Source: Bugulina stolonifera (lineage: Eukaryota > Bryozoa > Gymnolaemata > Cheilostomatida > Bugulidae). Taken from it: a stretch of DNA of 64,000 nucleotides. Of this stretch, positions 51,101 through 61,198 are shown in pieces. Each line of letters starts with the position of its first letter. Positions within the stretch are counted from its first letter, which is position 1. The stretch spans positions 5,698,496 to 5,762,495 of the forward strand of contig OW285193.1 of assembly GCA_935421135.1 (NCBI GenBank), read 5' to 3'. A program made the position numbers and the translations under genes. Below the pieces are notes generated by a model that saw only the letters and a program-made list of their open reading frames with translations, was not told where the DNA came from and ran no database searches.

Positions 51101-52110
51101 CATGGACTTGTATAGCATACCAGAATGTAACAGGCTAACAGAGTAGAATGGAATACTAGCCTGTGGTATAACCTGCCCTCCTATCCCAACGGCTCCACCC
51201 ACCGCTACCACCCCACACTTGAACTAAACAAATATAACCTTTGGTTTGTTAGCTCTGCCAAGTATGTGCTAGCACTGCAATCACTGTATCATTTACTCCT
51301 TGGCACTTTAGTTCAACTCTAATCTAAGTAAATGGAGGGCGTAATTGTAAGCCGAGATAAGACTAGTGATAACCAGTGATTGTAGCGTGGGAAAACATCA
51401 TGACTTGTGACTGCTAGGCAGTTAGTCGCACGCCTGCTGTAATCACATTTAGTTATACAATATAATATATTTCTCTATATTATATCACTTGATGTGTACA
51501 TCGAGGGCACAATTCCAACATCTGTTTGTATGTTACAGGTGCACAATGTCCAACGCTACGAGATAGCTATCCACCAGCAATACCTATAGAAAAATATGCC
51601 TCATCCTTGCCTCCTGAGTCCCTTACTCCAGAAATGAAATACTTGGCCAACAAATCTTTGGATCATCCAGTGAGGCCACGAGTAAGCGAGGGTGCCGAGG
51701 CTTTTACAGCAGCTGCAGCTAAATTAGACTCTAATAGAACTATTCTTCCAGCACCTCAGCCAATGAACATTAACTTTGCTTCTCTAAACAGCCAATCACA
51801 AACTACACATACAGACTCTGTGGTGTCACAGACTAACAATGGGGAAATAAGGCTAATGTTGCCTCACCATATACTGAGTGGTGTTAATGGGGCCAGTGGT
51901 GGTGTCATACTTCCTGTCTACGCTTTGCCAAAATCTGACCAATCAGTGAGTAATCCGACGTCACCATGTTCAACGTCTTCCCAGCAGCACGTTCTACTAA
52001 GGATTAACACGCCTCTCCAACAATCGCCTAACTCAGCATTTAGTCAGACATCTGCATCTACACCGTCCCCATCAAAAGCACCTCTGTCTCCTGTGTGGAG
52101 ACCTTGGTAG
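48144..52110 (+). CDS. Hes/Hairy-type bHLH repressor with C-terminal WRPW
   Basis: Nuclear transcriptional repressor of the Hes family, usually a Notch target. Four exons: 48144-48200, 49113-49208, 50472-50565 and 51539-52110, all GT-AG and in phase, about 272 residues. Residues ~20-80 form the bHLH: the basic region [13 protein letters not shown] has the Pro typical of Hairy/Hes proteins, then [13 protein letters not shown], a loop, and [18 protein letters not shown]. The protein ends exactly in WRPW, the Groucho/TLE recruiting tetrapeptide. Between them the sequence is Ser/Pro/Gln-rich, and I find no Orange domain. Exon-intron structure inside the bHLH resembles other Hes genes. Intron 3 holds a MITE. 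Orthology to a named Hes member cannot be decided. Confidence 0.93.
50818..51051. mobile_element. MITE with ~60-bp terminal inverted repeats in Hes-like intron 3
   Basis: The left end GTGACCCAGGCGCTCATTTT and right end AAAATGAGCGCCTGGGCCAC are complementary over about 60 bp (including CAGACATYGTGCGCAMAGAG), enclosing ~110 bp. It covers most of an apparent open frame in this intron, which is therefore not an exon. No convincing target-site duplication, so the superfamily is open. Confidence 0.88.
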
Positions 52111-55100
52111 CACCTGCATGACCTGTCAGAAATGTTTATAGCACCTGCATGACATGTCAACAGTGTGGATCGCCCTAATCAGGGGTCTCCATCCGATTCT
52201 TTTATTTTCTAAAATACATCTACATCTACATGTAGATGTAATATGTAGGCTGCATGTACATAACTGTATTAGCTAATGTTTACCGGTTGCTATGACAACA
52301 GACAATGTTAATGATGTCTATTTCTCTACACAGCAATAATAATCTATTATATGCTATATGTTATATTGTTTCACCCAATCGCGAATGCTGTATTATACGC
52401 TATAATTTTTCACCCAATCATGCATACTGTATTATTTTTTTATGAAGCTCATGTATATTTTGAACAAAGCAAGTCTTCCAAAAGTGTTGTGAAGTAATTA
52501 ACTTTATTTTTACAACATTTCTGTACAAAGTAGCCCATTTAAATTTATTTATAGTTTAAACTCGCATGCCAGTGCTAATAGACCTGGGTAATTGAGATAT
52601 TTTTACAAAATTTTGGAGATAGTTCAATAATTTAATTATTGGAGGATTTAATAAATTATACAAGAACAATCTAAATATGAATTTTATTGGATAAACAAGT
52701 CATCATTTCCATTCTTGACTCATGAGTGTTCAAAGCATCGAGAAAAGTTGGACAAGTATATATACATGTAGTATGCCAAGAGTGAAAGACTCACAGTCAT
52801 ATCTATATGTATGGTCATAGTGAATTATTTGGTATGCTAAATAACTCTGAATATACATATTTTACAGTAACCAAACCAAGACGTTCTTTCTCCGTTGCCC
52901 CTATGGGTACCGGAGTTATCGCCCTTGAGGCTTTTAAAGAGGGAGTATTTCCAAAATTGACCAAAACCAATCAAAGCGCTGAACAGCTTGTTGAATAGTA
53001 CTCGCCTAGAGCTATTCAAAAAGGTCTGGCAGTGCAACAACAGATGATGTCATCTACCACAAATTGATCTCAAACAAAGGCAGTCTATGTCATCTGAGTA
53101 ACCCAGTTAACCTTGTTATAAAGCACACGGAAAGGTTTTGATTCAATAGCTTTTATATTAATCAAGAGTTAATAAATTCCTTCTACGCTTTTGATCCCAT
53201 GATACTTAGTGACATATATCCACTTGTCTTTTTTATTTCAAACATCAAGGAAGTACAATTAGCAAGAAAACTTCTCACTTATTTGAGGGTATACTACAAT
53301 GAGAAGGCAACTTCTTCATATTTCTAAAAAACTCCCATGAGTGAATAGAGGTAGTGGGCAGCCTATTTTCCAGTATTTTTTCTAAAATACACATAACATG
53401 CTTGTGGTAAAACAATATTAGTGCCGGAAGAGAAATAAAGAACTCAATGTAGCATAAAAGGGTTTCCAATTATATTTCTCTACTCATACAAGAGAGGACA
53501 ACTCAGGAAGACTACCCAGCCTTTGGTGCTACTTCCACTTTAAAGGAATGACAACGTGTTTATGGCTAATATGTACCTGCGTAAGAAGCGAGAATTAAAA
53601 ACCTGTAGACAGGTAGAACTTAAAATCTACCATTACTTGCTTGGTTTGTTATAAGATATACGGCATCTGGCTGCATCGAAAATTACACGTAGTTTAAAAA
53701 GCTCATTTCAATAACACTATTATCTTATTATTACTATATTTGTTTTTGCTCCCATTATTTGTATCCAGGACTTGTTCTCCTGGTCAAGCACAGCATACAT
53801 GTAGTCAGCGTTAGAAGTGAAGGTACAACAGGGTTCACAGCGTACCCACCTCTAAACAGGGATCTATACAATGTAATAGTAACTACTATGGAATTGTGGG
53901 TACAGTGTGCCCACCTCATTATTGTCCCACCTCTAACAGCAGAAGGAAGTAGCTATTAATTGGAATAGGAATGGATGTGGCCCAGGTGTGCAGACATGCA
54001 GTGTGCTTTGTGAAATCATAATTGGATACTGACTTTCAAAAAGAGGCCTAAATGTGGGTAAATGATCAGTTTAGAGCCAAACATTTTCCAGCTCCTTCAA
54101 ATTTACAAGTAAGTAAATAGTCTTGTACAGGTTCGCCAATACTTACGCATGTTAACTTTATAGACTCCTATAGCTTTTGTAGGCCATCATCTAAAGACTA
54201 AATGTCACCAAAGTATTTTTGCACTCCTAGTAAAAATTAATGCAATAATCAAGGTCTTGAACTACCAGTAAAACATATGAACGTCAAAAACTTCCCAATA
54301 TGGCTTATACTTACTACGACCACAGCCGCCCGTGTCTGTAGTGCTGTATGTTGTAGTACTACAGGCCGTATAGCTTCTACAACTGACACTTGGGCTGACA
54401 CTACGCATACCAGTTAGAACCTTCATTTTAATTTGCAATTCATTTCAGAGCCTGGGAGCAATTCACTGATACAAAATAATTATTCTTCGTCCCATATTTG
54501 GCTACAGATAGATATTTGTATTTTATCAGGGCACACAATCTTATCAGTGTGTAGATCAGAGATAAGCCCTGATTAACCAACCCAATACATTGTATGCTGT
54601 TGAAGTGCAGGCATTTGTTATAAATGTAATTATAAATGTGCACTCCCCACGTGTATAGCACAAGCAGGCGTAAGCCACAGCAATAAACAAACTCGAATTA
54701 TTGATACAAAATACAATCAGTTGAACAATAACTGTTCTCACCCACATCTTGGTTCATTACACAGTGAGCTTTTAATTAAGTAAATAACTTTAAGAAAACA
54801 TGAATTGAATTTTAAGCACTTGATGGTTAAGAACTGTTAATAACTGATCCGAATTTTTGTTTAATATAAATATTTTCATACTGCTAGATGAATAGCAAAG
54901 AGACAACGTACAAAGGTTTTGTCAACAACGCTTTACAATGACAAAGTTTATACAGTAAATCAAATGGTTTACTCCAAACATTCCATCATCTGTGGGAAAA
55001 TCTCAATCGCTATCAAGAACAGTCTTCTAGACTAGATTAGTGCTAACTGTAGCTTGGGTTCCACATGCTCCTAAAGATTGTTTAGGTATGCTGGTAACAA

Positions 55101-55676
55101 TCTATAGAACTTGGGCTAATAATTTATATACTTGGTGGTGCTGGCTATAATTATAGATAAATGCATATTTAATACAAAGAAACTACATCATGCTAATATA
55201 TAAGAATGAAAGTCCCGCTGCCTCTAGGACCTAGGTGTCGGCTCCCTACTACCCTGTCCCTCTAAATACTTCTTGCTAAGGGGAACCGAGTCTGCCAAAA
55301 TATGATGAGGTTTTATTCATTTCTGAGGAGGAAGTATTATTGTTGTGTGTACTAATTCCATGTAAGATGTACATGTGTATAAAGATTTCAAAAGTTAACG
55401 ATTGGCTTACAGCATTTAGTCGCATAAATTGTTTGATGGTGAGATGTTGGGTCAGTCACAGACTGTATCCCCTGATTTCACAATAGGCCTACATTTTTTA
55501 TGACTATCCATAATATTAATGCAAGTTGGTTAAAGCACTGGTTGGTGACAGCTGGGTATAATGCTATAACTCACTCTTCTAAAAGACTAAAACTTATGAT
55601 TGAATTATTTATAAACTCTTATAAAGTAAATCAATCTTTCGGTATTGGAAAAATATCCTTTACATGTAGTCACTTC
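52111..55676. other. Intergenic region after the Hes-like gene
   Basis: AT-rich DNA with the Hes-like 3' UTR at its start. A short stretch at 52862-52998 has a tidy open frame after an acceptor-like TTTTACAG, but no recognised domain. Ends of the GTTGTC family occur near 53300 and 53490. No gene is called. Confidence 0.45.
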
Positions 55677-56202
55677 CAGAGTTGGGTCCAAGTCGACTTG
55701 CAAGTCAACAAGGCAAGTCATTTCTAAAATTTTGGAGGCAAGTCAAGTCCAAGTTAAGTCAGTGCTGCCTCAAGTCAAGTCAAGTGTCATGCAAGTCACA
55801 AGTCAAGTTGAAGTCGACTTGCCTACTTGCAAGTTGAAATGCAAGTCAAGTGGAAGACAACTTCAAAGATTCTACAATTTCCAAAACATGACTTTTTTTC
55901 TTTCAGTAGACATTCCAATGCATGAAAAACCATGCCAAGGTGTAGTGTGGCATGTATGTTGTTATACACTTATGGCAACTAGTCTATATGTGTAGTAATA
56001 TTGGCGCTATGGTTGAGACTGTACAAAATTTTTATCCTCCATATTGACTTGGCAGAAACCAAGTCAAAATCACGAGTCATTCATGTGTCCAAGTCAAGTC
56101 AAGTCACATTGATGTGCAATTCAAAGTCAAGTCAACAGGTTGGCAAGTCCAAGTCAAGTCGACTTGTGACTAAGTCAAATCTATGACTTGGACCCAGCTC
56201 TG
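55677..56202. mobile_element. hAT-like non-autonomous element filled with AAGTC repeats
   Basis: The ends CAGAGTTGGGTCCAAGTC and GACTTGGACCCAGCTCTG are inverted repeats with one mismatch. The 8-mers flanking it are GTCACTTC (55669-55676) and GTAACTTC (56203-56210), one mismatch apart, as expected for an aged hAT duplication. The subterminal thirds consist of direct and inverted copies of CAAGTCAAGTC. Total 526 bp, no transposase. Confidence 0.85.
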
Positions 56203-56334
56203 GTAACTTCTCTCTCGGTGGGTCCCTGTGACTCTTGCGCAAACATACGTGAAGTTTCAAGGCCATAGGCTATTTCTTCTGGTGCCATCCCTTAAATGGA
56301 TTCTACAGAATAATTTGCTAGAGATTCGTCATAT

Positions 56335-57141
56335 TGTGATGGTACAGGACATTTGTATACGACTCCAACTCCCGGACGAAGCTCCACCGCACCCTAAGTG
56401 CCTAGTAGTTGTTACAGCGCTACTCACCTGACACTAACATTCTCACAATTAGTGCTCGTATACTTACCTTTAACTACATTGCATGTTCAAGTACTTAATT
56501 ACCGTCTATATATATGTCTCCATGTGTTTATGCTCACTCCTTATTCATGTATCTTACTATATGTTGTTGTACATAGTCACATGAATGTTACTAAGTCCTT
56601 CTTATGCCCTTTTATACCCATGTACAGAGGCCCGACCTCTCAGAATCCATTGATATTCATTTTGTACACGAATTGGACCATTATAAGCAACTTTTGTAGA
56701 ACCCGACCTATTTTGGGTTGGCCGTCGGGCTTCCGGCGGCCATCTTGTTGCGCAACTTCCGGACGACCACACGTCGTCTTTTCCCGACGTCATGTCGGCC
56801 GGAAGTCCTTATACTATATAAAGGGCACTGTTTTACTGTTCATTGTCTCAGTCTACGCTTGGCTTTCAATAAAGACACATCTATACTTGATACAGGGACT
56901 TTCTCTTCCTTTTACTAGGTCATTCGCTTTGCGAACCGCCTACTAGGTTGAACTACTCTCTTTCATTGTATAGTCTGAAGGTCGGACTTGAGATCAGATG
57001 GGTCGTCTTTGGTAGTATTTGGGCTACTGAGACCGCTCGATCTTTCATGTAATGCGAAGTCCTATTACCACTCATAGGCACTTCATTTCTGGGTCGATAG
57101 TCGTCCAAGGACGACCGCACCAAAACACAGAAACCATTACA
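56335..57141 (+). repeat. 5' LTR
   Basis: 807 bp, TG...CA termini. U3 contains ACTTCCGG (56755), a YY1-like GCCATCTTG (56739), CCGGAAGT (56799) and a TATA box (56815). AATAAA lies at 56868. A 182-codon open frame inside the LTR occurs identically placed in the 3' copy but shows no protein signature. Confidence 0.95.
56739..56822 (+). promoter_or_regulatory. LTR core promoter
   Basis: TATATAAA at 56815-56822 is preceded by CCGGAAGT at 56799-56806, ACTTCCGG at 56755-56762 and GCCATCTTG at 56739-56747. These resemble ETS and YY1 sites of animal housekeeping promoters. Transcription should start about 25-30 bp after the TATA box, near 56845. Motif reading only. Confidence 0.7.
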
Positions 57142-57161
57142 TTGGTGGCAGCGGTGGGATT
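57142..57161 (+). promoter_or_regulatory. Candidate tRNA primer-binding site
   Basis: TTGGTGGCAGCGGTGGGATT follows the 5' LTR directly. TGG at or one base after the LTR end is the rule for sites that pair with a tRNA 3' CCA. The tRNA species was not identified. Confidence 0.6.
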
Positions 57162-57530
57162 CTAAGGTCGTACTCTTACGATACGAAGAGAAGGAAGGTG
57201 ACCTCGGACTCGGGTGACCGACCGACCTCATTCTTCAATACTTCTACGGCGATTTAGGACTCGGACCCGGGAACCTTGGATACGAGAAGGTGACAAACGC
57301 TAAAGTGCACCCATAATTCTCGTGGTTCCGCTGGATGTAGCCCGACCTACGCCGGATCTTCAATCAAAGACCGACCTCGGATCCAGAACAGATTGACAGT
57401 ACTCAGTACGACCATCAGGCCGACCCGGCCTAACAAACTACGGTAGTTAACTAACTACCCGACACCCTACAGACATCAAACCGAGGACGACACGTCCCCT
57501 TCACCAAAGAGGCTCCATCTATACTCAGCA

Positions 57531-58391
57531 ATGGCTAGCGATATAGACAGGCTAGTAGAGGTAATCGGACAGTACATAGAAGTAGCTCGACCTCAGCCGC
57601 CTCAACCCTCTTTCAAGACACCACAGTTCGACGGACAAGGAGACGTCGAGTTCTTTATAGAACAATTCCTGACCATAGCCGAGGCAAACGACTGGAGCCC
57701 GGCAGCCATGTACCTTCACCTAAGAGAGGCCCTCAAGGGACCGGCACAAGAATGTGGCCGACCCGGCACCTCAGAAGGGATCTTCGAAGCTCTACGCGCC
57801 CGATACGGGTTAACTGATAAAGAAGCTAGACTCCAGCTCATACAGCTGCGGAAAGATCCCGGCATGTCATTACAAGAACATGCCACCCTAGTCAAGAAAC
57901 TTGTACATGTGGCTTTCCAGGAACTACCCGAAGCGCACCGCCGGGTATTGGCTGTGGAAAACTTCAGTAACTCTCTTGAGGACGGACACCTACAGAGACA
58001 CCTCTTGGCAATAAACCCCAGAGATGTGGACTCGGCCGTCCGAGCCGGAAACGACTTCTTGCTCGTCAAGGGACCTTCCCGTGGAAGTAAAGCACACCAA
58101 ATCAGGGCAGTCACAGAACCCGAGCCGGAGACACCCCAAATAAATACAGTGGACTCCGACCTGACCTGGATCAACGACCTGAAAGAGGCCATCCAGACAC
58201 TCAGCCAAGAAGTCAGACGACTTCGAGGACTACTAGACGCCCCCAGAGCGCCAGGACCTCGGAACAGACCCTCCTGGCAGACCAGCAAAAAGCCTGGTCC
58301 CCCTCCTCAACGGACCAATGGGAACACTCCCCCCACATATCCTGAGCCGCCAGTACCCGAGTCGGGAAAAGGCTCCGGCCCGAGACAGTAG
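57531..58391 (+). CDS. gag: Gag-like capsid protein of the LTR element
   Basis: 286 residues, intact, starting at the first ATG of the internal region. Residues ~25-185 show the Ty3/gypsy-type Gag pattern: FKTPQFDGQGDVEFFIEQF, a Trp in NDWSPAAMYLHLREAL, then YGLTDKEARLQLIQLRK, the HATLVKKLVHVAF helix and a late NFSNSLEDGHLQRHLL. This fold assembles the particle. The C-terminal ~70 residues are Pro/Arg-rich after a short coiled coil (LKEAIQTLSQEVRRLRGLL). No CCHC zinc knuckle is present, unusual for a gag but not unique. The last 46 nt overlap the next frame. Codon use is GC-rich compared with host genes. Confidence 0.88.
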   Translation: MASDIDRLVEVIGQYIEVARPQPPQPSFKTPQFDGQGDVEFFIEQFLTIAEANDWSPAAMYLHLREALKGPAQECGRPGTSEGIFEALRARYGLTDKEARLQLIQLRKDPGMSLQEHATLVKKLVHVAFQELPEAHRRVLAVENFSNSLEDGHLQRHLLAINPRDVDSAVRAGNDFLLVKGPSRGSKAHQIRAVTEPEPETPQINTVDSDLTWINDLKEAIQTLSQEVRRLRGLLDAPRAPGPRNRPSWQTSKKPGPPPQRTNGNTPPTYPEPPVPESGKGSGPRQ

Positions 58392-61198
58392 AGGCTGGCA
58401 CTCGGGCCCTACAAGTTCCTCACACCTCTCACATTTCCATCTCGGAAGACCGTCCCAAGTATCCGGTCGGCAAGGCCGACCCCCCTTCTAAAACAGTGAC
58501 TCAAGTGACGTATGTAAAGCCGCATGTACCTAGCCTGTACATACAAGGACGACTATGTAGCCAAGATGTAACCCTACTCTTGGACACGGGCTGTACGACC
58601 AACCTAATATCACCCCGCATCCTGAAGAAGCTGCAGAGACCCGACCTAGAGGTCCTACCAGTAAGTCAGCCATATGGCAAGATGGCCGACGGCTCGACTC
58701 TCAGGTTCGAGGGAATGGTAAGGCTACCTATGGTAGTCGGTCGTACCTTTAGCCAAGAACTGTTCCTCATCGGCTCCATACCAGAAGATGGCGTCCTAGG
58801 GATGCCCTACCTGACTAAACACAAGTGCTCTGTAAACTGCCATACCGCAAAGGTATACACCAGCCGAGATCAATGGCCGTGTGTCAATAGAACGGGAAGC
58901 CCTTATACATTGAGGACGATGCCTGAGATGAAGCCTAGTACGCCTCCGCCCGACGTCGATGACCCATGCCGACGTCCTGGACACCCACATAGAGGACCAG
59001 GGGCCGAGGGAGGAACGGATAATTCAGTACCTAGTACACCTGCGCCCGACGTTGATGATCAATGCCGACGTCAAGGACACCCCAACAGAGGATCCAGGGC
59101 CGAGGGAGGAACGGGAAGCTCATCACTTAGTACACCTGCGCCCGACGTCGATGATCAATGCCGACGTCAAGGACACCCCCACAGAGGATCCAGGGCCGAG
59201 GGAGGAAAAGGATCATTACCGCCCAGTACAACTCCGCATGGCGTCGAAGTACAATGCCGACGCCCTGGCCACCCGATAGGGGGGCTAGAAGCCGAGGGAG
59301 GAACAGCGAAGAAAAAGAGGCAAGTAGAGGACCAGGGCCGACAGGCTAAAAAGCCGCGCATCCAGGAGCGTAGACAAGGCACAAACCGCCTCGAGGAAGG
59401 TGCTGTCGACTATTTCCAGCACCCGATATTCCCGCCGCCCGACTGGGGCAGAGGTTCAAAAGGTAGACCCTCCTACGTCCGGATGCTAACGCCCTACACT
59501 AGGGAAAACAGACCCCTATCATACAGGAGGAAGGCCCGGTGGAAGCGAGGCCGACCCCCAGAGGTTATACTAGAAAGAATTCATCACAAATGGGCTGCCC
59601 AGACGACTACCTATCGTAGGCCGACACGGCCAGGCCCGTGTTTACTCTCCAATTCCACAGACGGCTCCGGTGACCCAGACAACCTTGAGATCAAAATAGA
59701 TCTAACAACAGGGGTCAGACAAGTGCACTTCCGCCGCAACGTAGTTCTACTACATGGTGAGAAGCCAGGTGTTGCAGACATAACGTCGCACACCACAAGG
59801 AGAACCAGGGCAGCCCCCACACCTATAAAAGGCCAGGATCCAGATGGATCCCCCAGTACCTTCACCACCACCACTCAGCCAACACCTAGTCGGACAACGG
59901 AGCACTCTATTCGAGACTTCTCAACAAGGACGGTGCCCTCCCTAGTCGGCCTACTCATGGACTTGCCAGGTGAGCCAATAGACTTGGACGAGGTACTGTT
60001 GCTTTTGGACGACGACGACTTATATGCTGATCTCGGGAACTCCTCGAGGGATGAGGTCGTGCCAGTCGGGTCGGGTCATACTGAAGTACCTTCGGTGCTT
60101 CGGGACGATGCCGTCCTAACCGACTCGGACATGCACCGCCTCCCCTCCGGGACGACCTTGGACACGCATATGTACTCCAATGACATTGTACACCATGTGA
60201 CTGAGTCGGGTGACGAAGACGACTCGGCCTACGCAAACATTGATAATCTAAATGATCAACCTCTTGTATCTACACTTTCTCTTATAGAGACCTCTCCAGA
60301 GACGCCTATGCCGCAGTCTCAACTTTGCTGGATCTCTCCACGGACCAGTAGTGATATACGTCGGACAGCCCGATGTAAAGGAAGGAACTCCTATTGTCGA
60401 CTATGTAAGCTAGAAGGGACGGAGAACACCATCAAGGCTCACACACGCCAACACTTTACCCAGTTCTTCTGTTCCTGTGGAGTCAGCGCCCGTGATGCAG
60501 AGACTGTCTATCGGCACCAAAGCCAGACAGGCCACGGAGCCATCCAGTATGAAGTGGATTCCCACATGTTCCAGCTTTTCCTCAAGGCGATGAAGCTCGA
60601 CAAGAGGGTCGCTTACCCCTCATGCATCCCAGCAGACGTAGGACCGAAACCTTTCACTATACCAGCTCCTCCAGAAGCTGAAGCCAGAGCAGCAGTGGTG
60701 CGACTGACACCTCCTCCTGCCCCAAAGAAAACAAGTAAAAGAAAGTCGCCCTGGGAGCGACTAGGCAGTCCAAAGCGACCACAGACTCGTATGGACCCTC
60801 CAGCCTTGGATCACCGAGGGACTGATACTTACGACATACCCAAACGTCGGCCCCGGCCGCCTAAGGCTAGAACCGGATCAGACAAGGCCGTCCCATTGTC
60901 GACCAGCCCTCCAGATACTAAAAACACAAAGAAGACTCTTGAATCCCGCACCCCTACAGCAGAATTCCAGAAGGAGAGAGAACGATTGTGTGCCACTCTA
61001 AACAATCGTCTCGGACGCCTCAGGCACCAATTGCACATACTCCAGCAGAGACTTCTTCACTCACATGTTAGAGACCGGCTTACTATAGTCCAGCAGACGG
61101 AAGCCGTACAGGACGAAATATCCCTCCACCAACGGCTCACGGAGCAGATCCTTAGACATACTCGGAGAGATAGTGCCAAGGATCGGGGGGCTATGTGA
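58346..61198 (+). CDS. Protease-led ORF2 of the LTR element (no pol)
   Basis: Open frame in the -1 register to gag, from just after a TGA at 58343. It has no ATG near its start (58496 is GTG), so it is probably made by frameshifting. Retropepsin features: catalytic LLLDTGCTTNLIS (DTG at 58583-58591) and the second core motif VLGMPYL (58793-58813). Four 32-residue repeats follow, then a basic region (RRKARWKRGRPPEV). An acidic stretch (LLLDDDDLYADL) comes next. Two zinc-finger-like motifs follow: CxxC-x11-HxxxH, then CxC-x12-Hx5H (about 60390-60540). The C-terminus is basic and coiled coil (RLRHQLHILQQRLL). About 950 codons. No polymerase, RNase H or integrase. The region beyond the protease is not recognised. 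The stop codon lies in the first bases of the 3' LTR. Confidence 0.85.
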   Translation, partial: AASTRVGKRLRPETVEAGTRALQVPHTSHISISEDRPKYPVGKADPPSKTVTQVTYVKPHVPSLYIQGRLCSQDVTLLLDTGCTTNLISPRILKKLQRPDLEVLPVSQPYGKMADGSTLRFEGMVRLPMVVGRTFSQELFLIGSIPEDGVLGMPYLTKHKCSVNCHTAKVYTSRDQWPCVNRTGSPYTLRTMPEMKPSTPPPDVDDPCRRPGHPHRGPGAEGGTDNSVPSTPAPDVDDQCRRQGHPNRGSRAEGGTGSSSLSTPAPDVDDQCRRQGHPHRGSRAEGGKGSLPPSTTPHGVEVQCRRPGHPIGGLEAEGGTAKKKRQVEDQGRQAKKPRIQERRQGTNRLEEGAVDYFQHPIFPPPDWGRGSKGRPSYVRMLTPYTRENRPLSYRRKARWKRGRPPEVILERIHHKWAAQTTTYRRPTRPGPCLLSNSTDGSGDPDNLEIKIDLTTGVRQVHFRRNVVLLHGEKPGVADITSHTTRRTRAAPTPIKGQDPDGSPSTFTTTTQPTPSRTTEHSIRDFSTRTVPSLVGLLMDLPGEPIDLDEVLLLLDDDDLYADLGNSSRDEVVPVGSGHTEVPSVLRDDAVLTDSDMHRLPSGTTLDTHMYSNDIVHHVTESGDEDDSAYANIDNLNDQPLVSTLSLIETSPETPMPQSQLCWISPRTSSDIRRTARCKGRNSYCRLCKLEGTENTIKAHTRQHFTQFFCSCGVSARDAETVYRHQSQTGHGAIQYEVDSHMFQLFLKAMKLDKRVAYPSCIPADVGPKPFTIPAPPEAEARAAVVRLTPPPAPKKTSKRKSPWERLGSPKRPQTRMDPPALDHRGTDTYDIPKRRPRPPKARTGSDKAVPLSTSPPDTKNTKKTLESRTPTAEFQKERERLCATLNNRLGRLRHQLHILQQRLLHSHVRDRLTIVQQTEAVQDEISLHQRLTEQILRHTRRDSAKDRGAM
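58364..58412 (+). promoter_or_regulatory. Putative -1 ribosomal frameshift signal
   Basis: The heptamer GGGAAAA (58364-58370) sits in the gag frame as G GGA AAA, the X XXY YYZ pattern. Six bases later GGCCCGAG (58377-58384) pairs perfectly with CTCGGGCC (58401-58408). The loop word GTAG (58388-58391, containing the gag stop) could pair with CTAC (58409-58412) to make a small pseudoknot. All this lies at or just after the 46-nt overlap of the two frames and shifts into ORF2. Geometry as in retroviral gag-pro sites; not tested. Confidence 0.8.
58934..59317 (+). repeat. Four 96-nt in-frame coding repeats
   Basis: Copies begin at 58934, 59030, 59126 and 59222, the last more diverged. Each encodes a 32-residue unit around STPAPDVDDQCRRQGHP and ending in AEGG. 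Each keeps a Cys-x4-His pair. The exact multiple of three keeps the frame open. Confidence 0.93.
61185..61190 (+). promoter_or_regulatory. Candidate polypurine tract
   Basis: A run of six G just before CTA and the 3' LTR, inside the last codons of ORF2. This is where plus-strand DNA priming is expected. The tract is short. Confidence 0.5.

Noticed and set aside
52862..52998. Exon-like open frame after TTTTACAG
   Set aside because: No start, no partner exon, no domain; could be a repeat fragment on either strand.
56398..56946. 182-codon open frame in both LTRs
   Set aside because: It lies across U3/R with promoter and poly(A) signals and no protein motif. Its near-identity in both copies reflects LTR identity, not coding selection.
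58496..58498. GTG at 58496 as ORF2 start codon
   Set aside because: Animal translation rarely starts at GTG. The frame is open further upstream into gag, where a frameshift site exists.
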